DNA of 64,000 nt, taken from NCBI GenBank assembly GCA_016789725.1, contig JAEUQN010000006.1, positions 1 through 64,000 of the forward strand. Direction: 5' to 3'. This document shows positions 1 to 9,769 of the stretch, piece by piece. The position numbers and the translations under genes are program-made. Position 1 is the stretch's first letter, and every line of letters starts with the position of its first letter. The notes under the pieces are model-generated. The model was given only the letters and a program-made list of their open reading frames with translations. It had not been told where the DNA came from and ran no database searches. Source of the DNA: Blastocatellia bacterium. GTDB taxonomy: Bacteria > Acidobacteriota > Blastocatellia > RBC074.

Positions 1-9
1 TTCATTGCC

Positions 10-24
10 TGGCACGCTGCTTGA
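10..24 (+). promoter_or_regulatory. sigma-54-type -24/-12 promoter of the first ADOP gene
   Basis: TGGCACG, four bases, then TTGA. The GG at 11-12 and the GA at 23-24 are ten bases apart, the sigma-54 spacing. The -24 box is perfect; the -12 box has A where C is usual. The predicted transcription start near 36 gives a leader of about 29 nt to the ATG at 65. Any upstream activator element lies outside the window. Confidence 0.6.
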
Positions 25-64
25 CTAACAGGATGTCAACTTGTTCATGATCAGGAGAAGTTTT

Positions 65-2482
65 ATGGAATCGCTACTGCACGACATTCGCTTTGGTCTC
101 AGAATCCTGTTCCGCAAATTCAGCTTTACGTTGATTGCGGTGCTGACGCTGGCGCTTGGTATTGGCGCGACGACGGCGATTTTCAGTGTCGTCAATGCCG
201 TGTTATTGCGCCCGTTGCCATACCCGGAAGCCGAGCGATTGGTCTTCGTTGGGCAACAATATCGGGGCGGCAGCGCGGCGGCAGGCGAACCGAAATATCT
301 GTTCTGGCGCGACAATAATCAATCCTTTGAAGGGTTGGCCTGTTATTCCAGCGTTGGCAGCCGGGGCGGGAATCTCACGGGAGGGAGCGAGGCCGAATTT
401 GTGCAGGTGTTGCGCGTGTCGGAGGAGTTCTTTCGCGTGTTGGGAATTCAACCTGTCATCGGGCGCGTTTTTACGAAAACTGAAGACACGCCGGGCAGCG
501 CGCGCGTAGCGATTTTGAGCGATGCCCTGTGGCGCAATCGGTTCGGTGCCGACGCGTCATTGGTGGGCAAAACGGTAACGTTGAATGACGAACCCGTGAC
601 CGTGGTCGGGATTATGCCACCGCAATTTCGACAGGGCTTTGAGTCGGATTTGTTGGTCCCGCTGCAAGCGCGCCCGAATGCGAACTATGATCCCAATTCA
701 CAAGTCGTAGGGCGTTTGAAACCCGGCGCGACGATTGAACAGGCCCAGGCCGAAATGAAAGTCATCGCGGATAAATATCGCGCGGCCTTTCCGCGTCAGA
801 TGCAAGATGGCGAAAGCGTCTACGTCCAGCCCTATCGAAATTTGTTTACTGAAGACATCAAGCAATGGTTGTGGGTGCTGTTGGGCGCGGTATTGTTTCT
901 GTTGTTGATTGCCTGCGCGAATGTGGCGAATTTGCAATTGACTCGCGCCGCAGCCCGTCAACGCGAGATCGCCGTGCGCCTGGCGTTGGGCGCAGGTGGC
1001 GGGCGCATCGTGCGGCAGTTGTTGACAGAAGGATTAATGCTGGCGTTGATGGGCGGCGCAGCGGGTGTATTGCTGGCAGTGTGGGGAACTGAGTTGTTGG
1101 TGGCTTTTGCGCCGGAAGGCGTGTTGCCGAGCATTGCCGTCGTTAAGATGGATTGGCGCGTGCTCCTCTTCGCATTTTTTGCCGCCATTGCGACGGGCTT
1201 ATTGTTTGGCCTGGCTCCGGCGTGGCAGGCGCGCAAAGTGGACGTCAACACGGCGCTGAAGGAAAACGCGAGCAAAGGCGGGAGTGCTCGCGGACGATTG
1301 CGCGGAGCGTTGGTTGTGGCCGAAGTTGCCTTGTCATTGTTGTTGCTGATTGGGGCAGGCTTGTTGTTGCGCACGTTTGCGAACTTGTTGGATGTCTCGC
1401 CGGGATTTGACTCCCGCAATGTGTTGACCTGTCAAGTGGCATTGAATGGCGAGCGTTACGACACGACCGCCGAAGCCACAAAGTTTTATCAGGAAGCACT
1501 TGACCGCATTCGCCATTTGCCCGGCGTCGAAGCCGTTGCGCTCACAAATAAGCTGCCGCTGGACTGGCAATTCAATATGCCCATCGTGTTTCCTGAAAAT
1601 CCTGACCAGGGGCAAAGTGTGCAAGTCCGTGTGATTTCGCCCGATTACTTTCGCGTCATGAAAATTGCGCTCCGGCAGGGACGCGATTTCACTGCCGCCG
1701 ACAATGCTGCGGCAACGCCTGCCGCGATGGTCAATGAAGCCTTTGTCCAACGGTTTTCTGCAGGGCAAGACCCCTTCACCCGGCAGTTCTCTGTTGGCCG
1801 GGGGCATCAGGACCCACTCCGGCAAGTTGTCGGAGTGGTTGGGGACACGAAGCAAATGGGGCTGGATCGTCCGGCCTTGCCGACGGTGTTTATACCGATA
1901 GCACAGGTTCCCGACAAATTGATGGCAAGCATCCGCGCGTTTACATTCACGCATTTCACCGTGCGTACCAGCGTGGACCCGATGACGTTGCGCGCCACAC
2001 TGAAGCGCGAAATAGCGGCGTTAGACCCGACGCTGCCACTGTCAGAGTTTCGTACGATGGATGAACTCACCGCGCGTTCGGTCGCTTCGCAGCGGTTTTA
2101 CATGCTGTTACTGGGATTGTTTGCGTTGTTGGGTTTGGTCCTCGCGGCGGTCGGCATCTATGGTGTGATGTCGTATGCCGTGGCCGAACGCACCAACGAA
2201 CTTGGCATTCGCCTCGCCCTCGGTGCCAGCACGCGCGATGTGCTGCAATTGATTCTCAAACATGGTTTGCAATTGGCTGCACTTGGCCTGGGAATTGGCC
2301 TGCTGGGGGCCATTGCGCTGACGCGGATGATGAAAGGATTGTTGTTTGGCGTGACCGCGACAGACCCGCTCACCTTTGCGCTGATTGCCCTGTTGTTATT
2401 GCTTGTCGCGGCAGTTGCTTCGTACTTGCCCGCTCGGCGCGCGACCAAAGTTGATCCGCTGACGGCGCTTCGGTATGAATAA
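65..2482 (+). CDS. ADOP-family FtsX/MacB-like permease (copy 1)
   Basis: An 805-residue membrane protein of the acidobacterial duplicated orphan permease family. Order: cytoplasmic leader [11 protein letters not shown], a first TM helix around 19-45, a MacB-type extracytoplasmic domain to about 240, an FtsX membrane block around 265-385 ([14 protein letters not shown]), a helix near 412-440, a second extracytoplasmic domain, and a final FtsX block around 680-790 ending [17 protein letters not shown]. The family is thought to move or extrude a substrate with a separate ATPase; none is nearby and the substrate is unknown. The ATG at 65 is chosen because AGGAG lies 7 nt upstream and the protein then begins like its paralogues; an in-frame start at 41 exists. 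A sigma-54-type promoter precedes it. Confidence 0.93.
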   Translation: MESLLHDIRFGLRILFRKFSFTLIAVLTLALGIGATTAIFSVVNAVLLRPLPYPEAERLVFVGQQYRGGSAAAGEPKYLFWRDNNQSFEGLACYSSVGSRGGNLTGGSEAEFVQVLRVSEEFFRVLGIQPVIGRVFTKTEDTPGSARVAILSDALWRNRFGADASLVGKTVTLNDEPVTVVGIMPPQFRQGFESDLLVPLQARPNANYDPNSQVVGRLKPGATIEQAQAEMKVIADKYRAAFPRQMQDGESVYVQPYRNLFTEDIKQWLWVLLGAVLFLLLIACANVANLQLTRAAARQREIAVRLALGAGGGRIVRQLLTEGLMLALMGGAAGVLLAVWGTELLVAFAPEGVLPSIAVVKMDWRVLLFAFFAAIATGLLFGLAPAWQARKVDVNTALKENASKGGSARGRLRGALVVAEVALSLLLLIGAGLLLRTFANLLDVSPGFDSRNVLTCQVALNGERYDTTAEATKFYQEALDRIRHLPGVEAVALTNKLPLDWQFNMPIVFPENPDQGQSVQVRVISPDYFRVMKIALRQGRDFTAADNAAATPAAMVNEAFVQRFSAGQDPFTRQFSVGRGHQDPLRQVVGVVGDTKQMGLDRPALPTVFIPIAQVPDKLMASIRAFTFTHFTVRTSVDPMTLRATLKREIAALDPTLPLSEFRTMDELTARSVASQRFYMLLLGLFALLGLVLAAVGIYGVMSYAVAERTNELGIRLALGASTRDVLQLILKHGLQLAALGLGIGLLGAIALTRMMKGLLFGVTATDPLTFALIALLLLLVAAVASYLPARRATKVDPLTALRYE

Positions 2483-2628
2483 TCCGGCTTGAAGGCCTGC
2501 GATCTGTTTTTGTCCTCCTGCTGTCTGTTCAAAATGGAGGGGGCTACCATTCAGGAAATTGGCTCTTGTGAGAATGCAATTTCAACGTTACTTTAAGGCA
2601 ATCTCTTTCGATCACCGTGAGGTTGTTT

Positions 2629-3186
2629 ATGATAGACGTGAAATTTTTGACTAAAGAAGAACTTACCGCAGGATTGCCGACAATCCAGCAATCTCCCAAA
2701 GATGACGGCGAATTGAAGCTCATTGTTCGCCGTCCGAAAGTCAATGCGCGCGAAGTGTTGACCGAAGCGCAGCTTGATACGGTCGAGGGGCTGGTCGGCG
2801 ATAGTTGGAACCATCGCAGCAGTTCGCGGACCGAAGATGGTTCACCGCATCCTGACATGCAACTCAACATTATGAACACCCGCGCCATCGCGTTGATTGC
2901 GCAATCAGACGCGCGCTGGCAATTGGCCGGCGACCAGCTTTTTCTGGATTTGGATTTGAGCAAAGAAAACCTGCCCGCCGGAACCAAACTCGCGCTTGGC
3001 ACGGCAGTCATTGAAGTCACGGCGCAACCACATACCGGTTGTCAAAAATTTGTCGAACGGTTTGGGGTGGAAGCCATGAAGTTTGTCAATTCGCCCGTTG
3101 GCCGAGAACTGCAATTGCGAGGCATCAACGCCCGCGTGCTGCAACCGGGCGTGATTCGTTTGGGCGATAAAGCAAAGAAGCTTTGA
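2629..3186 (+). CDS. MOSC domain protein
   Basis: A 185-residue protein resembling stand-alone MOSC (molybdenum cofactor sulfurase C-terminal) proteins such as the YiiM type. Visible landmarks are VEGLVGDSW near residue 60, the MQLNIMNTRAIALI stretch, and the conserved cysteine in PHTGCQKF near 140, which in MOSC proteins is thought to carry sulfur or bind cofactor. It is soluble, with no signal peptide. The ATG at 2629 is preferred over a GTG at 2617 because TGAGG at 2618-2622 sits 6 nt before it. It stands alone between two ADOP loci. The family call is good; the substrate cannot be inferred. Confidence 0.85.
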   Translation: MIDVKFLTKEELTAGLPTIQQSPKDDGELKLIVRRPKVNAREVLTEAQLDTVEGLVGDSWNHRSSSRTEDGSPHPDMQLNIMNTRAIALIAQSDARWQLAGDQLFLDLDLSKENLPAGTKLALGTAVIEVTAQPHTGCQKFVERFGVEAMKFVNSPVGRELQLRGINARVLQPGVIRLGDKAKKL

Positions 3187-3337
3187 GCCGTCAATCTTAC
3201 GCATAGAAAAATAGCGGATAGAAGAATTCGGAAGAATTTTTTCTGTCCGCTATTTTGTCGAACCCCTACCAACTGCCAAGACCGCCTTCTCCTGCAATAT
3301 TTCTCCCTTAAAACGTGTTGATTCCTGTGCCGCACAA

Positions 3338-3366
3338 TTGACATTTAACAGGGGAGCAGTTATATG
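3338..3366 (+). promoter_or_regulatory. sigma-70-like promoter of the padR-ADOP operon
   Basis: Perfect -35 TTGACA at 3338-3343, 17-base spacer, -10-like TATATG at 3361-3366. A start of transcription around 3373 would fit translation from the ATG at 3396. The -10 overlaps the inverted repeat at 3361-3383. Confidence 0.5.
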
Positions 3367-3383
3367 TGGAAACACAACATATA
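3361..3383. promoter_or_regulatory. candidate PadR operator (inverted repeat)
   Basis: TATATGT (3361-3367) and ACATATA (3377-3383) are perfect 7-bp inverted arms separated by 9 bases, so the core is ATGT-N9-ACAT. Characterised PadR operators are of the ATGT-N8-ACAT type. The site covers the -10 of the promoter in front of the padR gene, the expected place for autorepression. Confidence 0.5.
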
Positions 3384-3395
3384 GAGACACGCGCT

Positions 3396-3728
3396 ATGCT
3401 AGATAAAGAAGTCAAACGTGGTAGTACCGAAATGCTTATCCTGGCGTTGGTGGAAGATCGCCCGCGTCATGGCTACGAAATCGCCAAGCTGATTGAAGAA
3501 CGGTCGGACGGCGTGCTGCAATTTCACGTCGCGTCGCTCTATCCGCTGCTCTATCGTTTGGAAAAACGCAGCCTCATCAACGGGACGTGGGTTGAAAAGG
3601 CCGGGCAGCGGCGGCGGCGCTTTTATAAGCTCACGGCACAAGGCCGAAAAGTGCTAACCGAACAGCGACAAACGTGGTCGGACTTTTTCGCGGCGCTGGA
3701 TCGCGTCGCCAAAATTAACCCCGCCTGA
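3396..3728 (+). CDS. PadR-family transcriptional regulator
   Basis: A PadR-type winged-helix repressor of about 110 residues: [27 protein letters not shown], then the recognition segment [15 protein letters not shown] and wing [16 protein letters not shown]. It has no long C-terminal effector domain, so it belongs to the short PadR group found beside ADOP permeases. The ATG at 3396 is preferred because a promoter and operator appear to overlap the alternative GTG at 3366, although that GTG has the stronger Shine-Dalgarno (AGGGGAG at 3350-3356). The stop is 8 nt before the next ADOP gene, so the two form an operon and the protein probably represses it together with itself. The effector is unknown. 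Confidence 0.88.
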   Translation: MLDKEVKRGSTEMLILALVEDRPRHGYEIAKLIEERSDGVLQFHVASLYPLLYRLEKRSLINGTWVEKAGQRRRRFYKLTAQGRKVLTEQRQTWSDFFAALDRVAKINPA

Positions 3729-3736
3729 GTGGCAAT

Positions 3737-6442
3737 ATGAATCCAAATTGGAACCGAATTGTGCGCGAGCATCTTGCGGTGTTGCGGTTGCCACCCGAAC
3801 GCGAGATCGAAATTGTCGAAGAGGTTGCGCTGCATCTCGAAGCTATTTATGAAGACCGTCTGGCGGATGGTGTGTCCGAAATGGAAGCCCAAGCGCGCGC
3901 CGTACAAAGTTATGACTGGCACTTGCTGGAATGTGAGTTGAGCCGCGTCGAGCCGTCGGAGCGTTCGCCCTGGTGGCCGACCTGGCAAATGAGAGGAATG
4001 CAAATGGAATCGCTTTTACAAGATTTGCGCTTTGGGGGCCGAATGCTGCGAAAACAGCCGGGGTTCACGATGGTGGCGGCGCTCACGCTGGCTTTGGGGA
4101 TCGGCGCTTGCACGGCGATCTTCAGCATCGTGTACACGGTGTTGTTGCGGCCTTTGCCGTTTGCTGAACAGGAACAACTCGTCGCGTTGTGGAAGCGTGA
4201 TACGACGACTCAGCAGGCATTGGTCGAATTGTCGTATGCCGAAGTGCGCGACTGGGGGCAACAGGCAAACAGCTTGTCAGGCGTGGCGGTGATGCCAGCG
4301 ACAGTGTATGGCTACGGTTACGTGTTGACGGGGCGCGGCGAGGCGGTGCAACTCGAAAGCGCGAAAGTGTCGGGCAGTTTCTTTGCGGTGCTTGGCGCGC
4401 AGGCCGCTGTGGGGCGTGTGCTGAACGATGATGACGACGTGCTGAATGGGCCGAAAACCGTCGTGATTAGCGACCGGCTCTGGCGCGAACGATTCAATGC
4501 CGACCCGCAGCTCATTGGGCAAAGCATTACGCTGAGTGAAGCGAATTACACGGTGATCGGCGTGATGCCTGCGAAATTTGAATATCCGAAAGGCGTGGAT
4601 TTGTGGCTGCCGTTCAAGACGGTCGTCGCAGCACGGATGATAGAAGGTTATGGCGCTACGTTTTTGACGGCGGTGGGGCGGCTCAAACCAGGCGTATCTC
4701 AGGCGCAGGCCGAAGCGGAATTGAATATGGTTGTGGCGCGCATCGCGGCGGCGCATCCTGAAACCGAAGCCAATGGACATCGCATCGTCATCACGCCGCT
4801 CGCCGCGCATTTGTTTGGCGATGCGCGTCCGGCGTTGTGGTTGTTGCTGGCGGCGACGGCGATGCTGTTGCTGATTGCGGCGGCGAACATTGCGAATTTG
4901 TCGCTGGCACGCGCGACGGCACGGCGACGCGAATTTGCGGTGCGGGCGGCGTTGGGCGCAGGACGCGGGCGATTGATCAGGCAATTACTAACTGAAAGTT
5001 TTCTGCTCGCGTTGGCGGGCGGCATCGGTGGTGTTGCGTTGTCGTACTGGCTCATTAAGTTGCTCGTGCGCGTCGCTCCGGCGGACATTCCGCGCATCGA
5101 AGACGTTTCGCTCAACATTACCGTGCTGCTGTTCAGTCTGGGTGTAACGTTGCTGACGGCGGTGTTGTGTGGGTTAGTTCCGGCGCTGACGGCGTCGCGG
5201 TTGAATCTCAATCAGGCGCTCAACGAAGGCGGCGTGAAGATGGCGGGTGAGCGCACGGGCCAACGCACGCGCAGCGCGCTCGTCATCGTCGAAGTCGCCG
5301 TGACCGTGATTTTATTGGTCGGCGCGACGCTCATCCTGCGCAGCTTCGTCAATCTCAGCCGTCTCGATCTCGGCTTTGATCCATCGCATACATTGACGAT
5401 GCAGTTGCGTTTGCAGGGCGCAAAATACGGCACGCCTGAAGCGCGGCGCACCTTTTATAAACAATTGATTGAACGGCTCGAATCGAAGCCAGGCGTCGAA
5501 GCTGCGAGCGCCGTGCTGATTCGTCCGATGGAAGGCGAAGTCGGTTGGGATACGCCGTTCACGCTCGAAGGCCAGTCGGACGAAGACGCGAAAAAGAATC
5601 GCGTACCCAATTTTGAAGCCATCTCGCCGCATTATTTCCGCACGATCAAATTGCCGCTCAAAGCCGGGCGCGAGTTCACCGACTTCGATCATGAAACCGC
5701 GCAACCCGTAGCCATCATCAGCGAAACGATGGCGAAGACGGTGTTTGGCGCAGGCGTTGATCCGCTGGGCAAAAAGCTGAAACAGAACTTCCGCGATGCG
5801 CCGTGGCGCACGATTGTCGGTGTCGTCGGCGATACGCGGTATCGCGCGTTGCAGGATACGCGCTTTGATCTTTACATCCCGTTCGCCCAATGGCCGCAGG
5901 CCTTCGTCAATCACTTTGCTGTGCGCACAAAGGTCGAGCCGAATGCGATGCTGGCAACGGTGCGCAACGAAGTCGCGGCGCTAGATGCTACGCAAGCCGT
6001 TTCGCGCGTAGCGACATTGGATGAAATGGTGGCGACGCATTTGGCGCAGCCGCGTTTCAGTGCGGTGTTGCTGAACTGGCTCTCAGGCTTGGCGTTGCTG
6101 CTCGCGGCGATGGGGATTTACGGCGTGCTGGCGTATTCAGTCGCGCAACGCACGGGCGAGTTCGGCATTCGGTTGGCGTTGGGAGCACAAAGCCAAGACA
6201 TCCTGCGACTGGTCATTGGGCAGGGCTTGCGACTGGTTGTTATTGGCTTGCTGGTCGGGCTGGCGGCTTCGTTGGCGTTATCGCGTCTGCTGGAAAAACT
6301 GTTGTTCGGCGTCAGTACGACTGACCCGCTAACGTTTGTCATAGCGGCATTGGCATTGACTGTCATTGCCTTGCTCGCGTGTTGGCTTCCGGCGCGGCGG
6401 GCCATGAAGGTAGACCCGATGGTCGCACTGCACTGTGAATAA
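3737..6442 (+). CDS. ADOP-family permease with N-terminal prefix domain (copy 2)
   Basis: A 901-residue ADOP. Residues 1 to about 80 form a soluble helical permease prefix domain ([21 protein letters not shown], then MEAQARAV). A second leader-like segment [14 protein letters not shown] begins near residue 90, followed by the usual first TM helix, MacB-like domain, FtsX block ([16 protein letters not shown]), second extracytoplasmic domain and terminal FtsX block ending [17 protein letters not shown]. It begins 8 nt after the padR stop and is very probably controlled by that regulator. The prefix domain is typical of PadR-linked ADOPs; the plain ADOPs in this window lack it. Confidence 0.93.
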   Translation: MNPNWNRIVREHLAVLRLPPEREIEIVEEVALHLEAIYEDRLADGVSEMEAQARAVQSYDWHLLECELSRVEPSERSPWWPTWQMRGMQMESLLQDLRFGGRMLRKQPGFTMVAALTLALGIGACTAIFSIVYTVLLRPLPFAEQEQLVALWKRDTTTQQALVELSYAEVRDWGQQANSLSGVAVMPATVYGYGYVLTGRGEAVQLESAKVSGSFFAVLGAQAAVGRVLNDDDDVLNGPKTVVISDRLWRERFNADPQLIGQSITLSEANYTVIGVMPAKFEYPKGVDLWLPFKTVVAARMIEGYGATFLTAVGRLKPGVSQAQAEAELNMVVARIAAAHPETEANGHRIVITPLAAHLFGDARPALWLLLAATAMLLLIAAANIANLSLARATARRREFAVRAALGAGRGRLIRQLLTESFLLALAGGIGGVALSYWLIKLLVRVAPADIPRIEDVSLNITVLLFSLGVTLLTAVLCGLVPALTASRLNLNQALNEGGVKMAGERTGQRTRSALVIVEVAVTVILLVGATLILRSFVNLSRLDLGFDPSHTLTMQLRLQGAKYGTPEARRTFYKQLIERLESKPGVEAASAVLIRPMEGEVGWDTPFTLEGQSDEDAKKNRVPNFEAISPHYFRTIKLPLKAGREFTDFDHETAQPVAIISETMAKTVFGAGVDPLGKKLKQNFRDAPWRTIVGVVGDTRYRALQDTRFDLYIPFAQWPQAFVNHFAVRTKVEPNAMLATVRNEVAALDATQAVSRVATLDEMVATHLAQPRFSAVLLNWLSGLALLLAAMGIYGVLAYSVAQRTGEFGIRLALGAQSQDILRLVIGQGLRLVVIGLLVGLAASLALSRLLEKLLFGVSTTDPLTFVIAALALTVIALLACWLPARRAMKVDPMVALHCE

Positions 6443-6528
6443 ATGGCAGGGCCGATTGGTTTTGAGCGGGCGCTTGTTTTTCTTCCGAGAGAAAAATATA
6501 AAATGGCGCAGAGGAGCGAGCGCGAACT

Positions 6529-8256
6529 ATGAAGTACCAATTTGCCCGATGTTGTGGGTCTCGACTGTTCTGGTTGGTTTGCTGGTCCGCATTGTTTTAT
6601 ACCGTATCGGTTGCGGCCCCGCTCCGCCCCATCTCCTATGTGCTTGAACCCGTCGCTGATGAAACGGGCTTGCGATTTCGCATCGAACTCAACTTTACCG
6701 GTCACGAAGCGGGTCGCACCGAATTGATCCTGCCCTCGCGCTCTGCCAGCGAAACACGAATTCACGAGGCGATTCAGAAGCTGGAAATCCTGCCGCCAAC
6801 AATCGAAGTTACTGACACGTCAGAACCCTGGGTGAAAGTGCTGACGCACGAGCCGGGACAGGCGATTCGTGTTCGGTATGAACTTGGGCAGGATCGCGCC
6901 GATGCGTTGCAGGCAATGCGCGGCGCAGGCTTTCGGCCTATTTTACAGCCCACCTATTTTCATTGGCTTGGCAACGCGTGGGTGCGTCCGGGGTTGGATG
7001 AAAGTGAGCCGATAGCATTTTCTCTGGAATGGAAAAATCTGCCGCCGGAATGGATCATCAGCAACACGTTCGGCGCGAATCAACGGCAACAAGAGTTCAC
7101 GGCGGACCTGCGCGCGTTTACGAATTCGGTCTTTGTCGGCGGCGATTTTCGGTTGCGCACGATCACCATCAAACAGCAGCCCGTACGAATCGCCTTGCGC
7201 GGCGCGTGGGCTTTTACGGATGAAGCGTTTGTCTCGCTGGTGGAAAAAATCTTCCAACTGCAACGCGACTTCTGGAACGATTTCGACTATCCCGATTATT
7301 TTGTTTCGCTCTTGCCACTCGAACCGTTGCCGCAGGGCTTAGCCAATTCTGGCACGGGGTTGAGCCATTCGTTTGCGACTTTTGCGACGCCGAATTGTAC
7401 GCTGGAGGATTTCAAATATCTGCTGGCGCACGAACTCTTTCACAATTGGAATTCCCGGCGACTGGGCCGCATCAAAGAACCACAGGAAGCGATGTATTGG
7501 TTTTCGGAAGGCTTCACCGATTATTACTCCTTTCAATTGTTACGGCGCGGCGGGTTGCTGACTCTGGAAGATTACCTTGCCAACTATAACGAAGTGCTGC
7601 GCCGCTATTACACGTCGTCGTTACGCCACGAAACGAATGAACGAATCGCGCGCGAGTTTTTCAGCAACAGTGAATTGTCGCGCCTGGCGTATTGGCGCGG
7701 GCGATTGCTGGCGGCCAATTGGAACGCATTGATTCGCACGAATTCGAGCGGTAAACACTCGCTGGATGATGTGATGCTGGAATTCTATCGTGCGGCGAAC
7801 CCGGTGGAATTGAATGCGGAAACGATCAGCGCCGCCGTGCAACGTTATACCCGTGAAGACGTCTTGCCGGACCTCAAACGCATCGTTGAAAGTGGCGAAT
7901 TACTGACCCCACATAACAAAGTCTTTGGTGATTGTGCCACGCTGACAATGATCGAGGTCGCAGACTTTGAACTCGGCTTTGATTTGAATGCGCTGCAAGC
8001 AAAGATGCAAATCCAAGGCGTCCTGCCGAACAGTGCCGCCTCGCGCGCGGGTCTGCGGGACGGGCAAATCGTCGTAAAACGGATGCCGATTGTGGTGGGC
8101 GATACCGAAAGCGAAATCGAATTGATCGTCAAAGACGGCAAGAAAAACAAAACCATCCGCTTCCTGCCCATTGGCAACACCAAAACCAAAGTCCCTCAAT
8201 TCAAATTGCCCACCCGTAACGCAGAACAGAAAGCGAAATGCGAACGGGCGTTTTAG
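6529..8256 (+). CDS. M61-like metallopeptidase with C-terminal PDZ-like region
   Basis: A 575-residue exported protein related to M61 (glycyl aminopeptidase-type) peptidases. It has an N-terminal hydrophobic signal segment, an N-terminal beta domain, the zinc site HELFHNWN with H301, E302 and H305, and the third-ligand motif FSEGFTDYY with E327. The segment around 505-560 (VLPNSAASRAGLRDGQIVVKR) looks like a PDZ core, so it could bind peptide ends. All expected catalytic residues are present. It starts 86 nt after ADOP copy 2 and could be co-transcribed with it. The substrate is unknown. Family assignment is from the motif set. Confidence 0.87.
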   Translation: MKYQFARCCGSRLFWLVCWSALFYTVSVAAPLRPISYVLEPVADETGLRFRIELNFTGHEAGRTELILPSRSASETRIHEAIQKLEILPPTIEVTDTSEPWVKVLTHEPGQAIRVRYELGQDRADALQAMRGAGFRPILQPTYFHWLGNAWVRPGLDESEPIAFSLEWKNLPPEWIISNTFGANQRQQEFTADLRAFTNSVFVGGDFRLRTITIKQQPVRIALRGAWAFTDEAFVSLVEKIFQLQRDFWNDFDYPDYFVSLLPLEPLPQGLANSGTGLSHSFATFATPNCTLEDFKYLLAHELFHNWNSRRLGRIKEPQEAMYWFSEGFTDYYSFQLLRRGGLLTLEDYLANYNEVLRRYYTSSLRHETNERIAREFFSNSELSRLAYWRGRLLAANWNALIRTNSSGKHSLDDVMLEFYRAANPVELNAETISAAVQRYTREDVLPDLKRIVESGELLTPHNKVFGDCATLTMIEVADFELGFDLNALQAKMQIQGVLPNSAASRAGLRDGQIVVKRMPIVVGDTESEIELIVKDGKKNKTIRFLPIGNTKTKVPQFKLPTRNAEQKAKCERAF

Positions 8257-8323
8257 AAACAAAATCTATAAGCAATCGAGACGCCTGCGCTCCAGTCTTC
8301 TTGTGAAGTTGACCCAGAAGGCT

Positions 8324-8361
8324 TCCCGGTTTTGGGACGCCGACATCCCGCATCCGAACAC
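8324..8361 (+). promoter_or_regulatory. upstream two-box element (site A) of the ADOP remnant
   Basis: TTTTGGGA at 8330-8337 and CGAACAC at 8355-8361, exactly 17 nt apart; the first box is preceded by TCCCGG, so TCCC/GGGA pair as an inverted repeat. The same layout occurs at 14002, 32866 and 48579. It lies 65 bp before the -24 GG. Confidence 0.55.
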
Positions 8362-8424
8362 TCAGGTATTTACCTGTTCGTTGTCTTTGCTTCGTTCCAC
8401 AACAGGTTAGTGTTCATTCTGGTC

Positions 8425-8439
8425 TGGCACAGGAGTTGT
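8425..8439 (+). promoter_or_regulatory. sigma-54-type promoter of the ADOP remnant
   Basis: TGGCAC-N5-TTGT, with the GG at 8426-8427 and GT at 8438-8439 ten bases apart. The predicted start near 8450 is about 33 nt before the ATG at 8483. Confidence 0.6.
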
Positions 8440-8482
8440 CATCAATCGTTTGCCCTGCGCTTTCCGAGAGGGGACACACGAT

Positions 8483-9034
8483 ATGACACATTTGCTGCAA
8501 GACCTTCGCTTTGCCTTACATCTGACCCGTAAACATCTGGTCATTGCCTCGTTGGCAATGCTTGCCTTTCTGCTTGGCGTTGGAGTGCAGAGCGGCGTTT
8601 CCAGCACCTTGAGCCGGCTTGATCTCCAGATCAGCGGGGCGAATCTGGAACGCCTGAGCCTGTTAGGACTCAGCGGCCTCACGGCTTTGGCGCTGGGATG
8701 GGTTGCGGTCGGGATTTATGGCGTGATGACGTATTCAGTGGCACCCTGTGCGCAGGAAATCGGGCTTCGGCTGGCGCGCGGCGCGAGGGCGAGCGAAGTG
8801 CTGCGGCTGGTTGTTGGTCAAGGCGTCAAACTCGCGTTGCAGGGAACCGGGATTGGTTTATCGGCAGCGCTGTTGCTGGCCCGCTGGATCAAAATTTCCC
8901 AGTTTGGGGTTGATGCCACTGATCCGTTCACCTTCGGCGGAGTAGCGATTTTATTGGGGGTGATGACGTTCCTGGTTTATTACCGGCCCGCGCGACGAGC
9001 AGCGAAAACGGCATCCCTGGCGTTGCTCAATTAG
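8483..9034 (+). pseudogene. internally deleted ADOP permease (remnant or mini-permease)
   Basis: A 183-codon open frame with the two ends of an ADOP and no middle. It starts MTHLLQDLRF with one hydrophobic helix, then jumps to the last FtsX block (GIYGVMTYSV ... QEIGLRLARGA ... VDATDPFTFGG ... ARRAAKTA). About 600 residues, covering both extracytoplasmic domains and the first FtsX block, are missing. Conserved signature positions are altered: SVAPCAQEIG replaces the [10 protein letters not shown] pattern and the terminal KVDPMIAL is lost, which points to decay. Yet the frame has no stop codon and the sigma-54 promoter and upstream boxes are intact, so a functional small membrane protein is possible. 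It overlaps the convergent cupin gene by 4 bp. Confidence 0.75.
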
Positions 9035-9642
9035 CGGGACGGTTGCCAATGGTCGAGCAGCGGCCCTGTTTTGCCGAAGACCGGGTCCATTGGTGGCAGG
9101 GTCAGTCGCGCAATATTTTCATCCACGCGCGGGCGCTCGCCGGGTTTGCCATAGTTCATGTCTACGTTTTGTTGCGGAGGATAAGCACCGACGACGTGAA
9201 AGTCGCTGCTTTGTCCCAGATTTTTATGACCGACACCCGCCGGAATGATGATGACATCGCCGGCATTCACGGTTTCGATCCGCCCGCCTTCGCCTCCCAC
9301 TTGCACCTTGCAGGAGCCGCTGTACACGAACAACGCTTCGTGGGCGGTGCTGTGATAATGGTGATACGTGAAGATGCCATTGCGCCAATCGTTGCCCCAT
9401 TGATGTTGGTGCAACAGCGCTTCAATCGCGGAGGCTGGATCGTCTTTGGGCAAATCCAGTGCGCCCTGATAAATGAGCAATGGCAGCCGAGAGTTCGGAA
9501 TCGTCACGGCATCTTTGATGAGATGCGCAACGACGCGCGGTTTGTTGAGTTTGAGTTCAGCGGTGTGGGCTCTTGTTTCGATGAGAGCGGCGGTCGCGCC
9601 CAACGTGCTGCTGGCAAGAAAGGATCGTCGGTTGATTTTCAT
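9031..9642 (-). CDS. Tat-exported cupin-domain protein
   Basis: A 203-residue protein that begins with a twin-arginine signal (NRRSFLASSTLGATAAL). The mature part is a single cupin: YHHYHSTAHEALFVYSGSCKVQVG gives the first motif with several histidines and a glutamate for metal, and NAGDVIIIPAGVGHKNL gives the second. The ATG at 9642 is chosen over an upstream start because AGGAG lies just ahead and it places the Tat motif at the N-terminus. It is divergent from the two-component pair. The metal and substrate are unknown; cupins of this type can be isomerases, dioxygenases or storage-like proteins. Confidence 0.83.
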   Translation of the reverse strand: MKINRRSFLASSTLGATAALIETRAHTAELKLNKPRVVAHLIKDAVTIPNSRLPLLIYQGALDLPKDDPASAIEALLHQHQWGNDWRNGIFTYHHYHSTAHEALFVYSGSCKVQVGGEGGRIETVNAGDVIIIPAGVGHKNLGQSSDFHVVGAYPPQQNVDMNYGKPGERPRVDENIARLTLPPMDPVFGKTGPLLDHWQPSR

Positions 9643-9730
9643 AGCACTCCTGTGATGAAAAGGACTGACACTCAACGCGACGTGAATCTAGCATTTTCTG
9701 AAGAAAAGCGCGAATGCCGACGGGGCGCAT

Positions 9731-9759
9731 CTTCATCACTTCTTCACATCTTTCCGGTA
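9731..9759 (+). promoter_or_regulatory. candidate response-regulator site upstream of the regulator gene
   Basis: CTTCATCACTTCTTCACA followed by a GGTA. The CTTCA repeats start at 9731 and 9742, 11 bp apart, the helical direct-repeat spacing of OmpR/PhoB-type sites. A 24-of-29 match occurs at 11934-11962, upstream of the beta-lactamase-like gene. Confidence 0.45.
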
Positions 9760-9769
9760 GAACATCCGC

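Noticed and set aside
65-6442. MacB-type complete tripartite efflux systems
   Set aside because: No ATPase or membrane-fusion adaptor gene lies next to any of the permeases, so only orphan permeases can be claimed.
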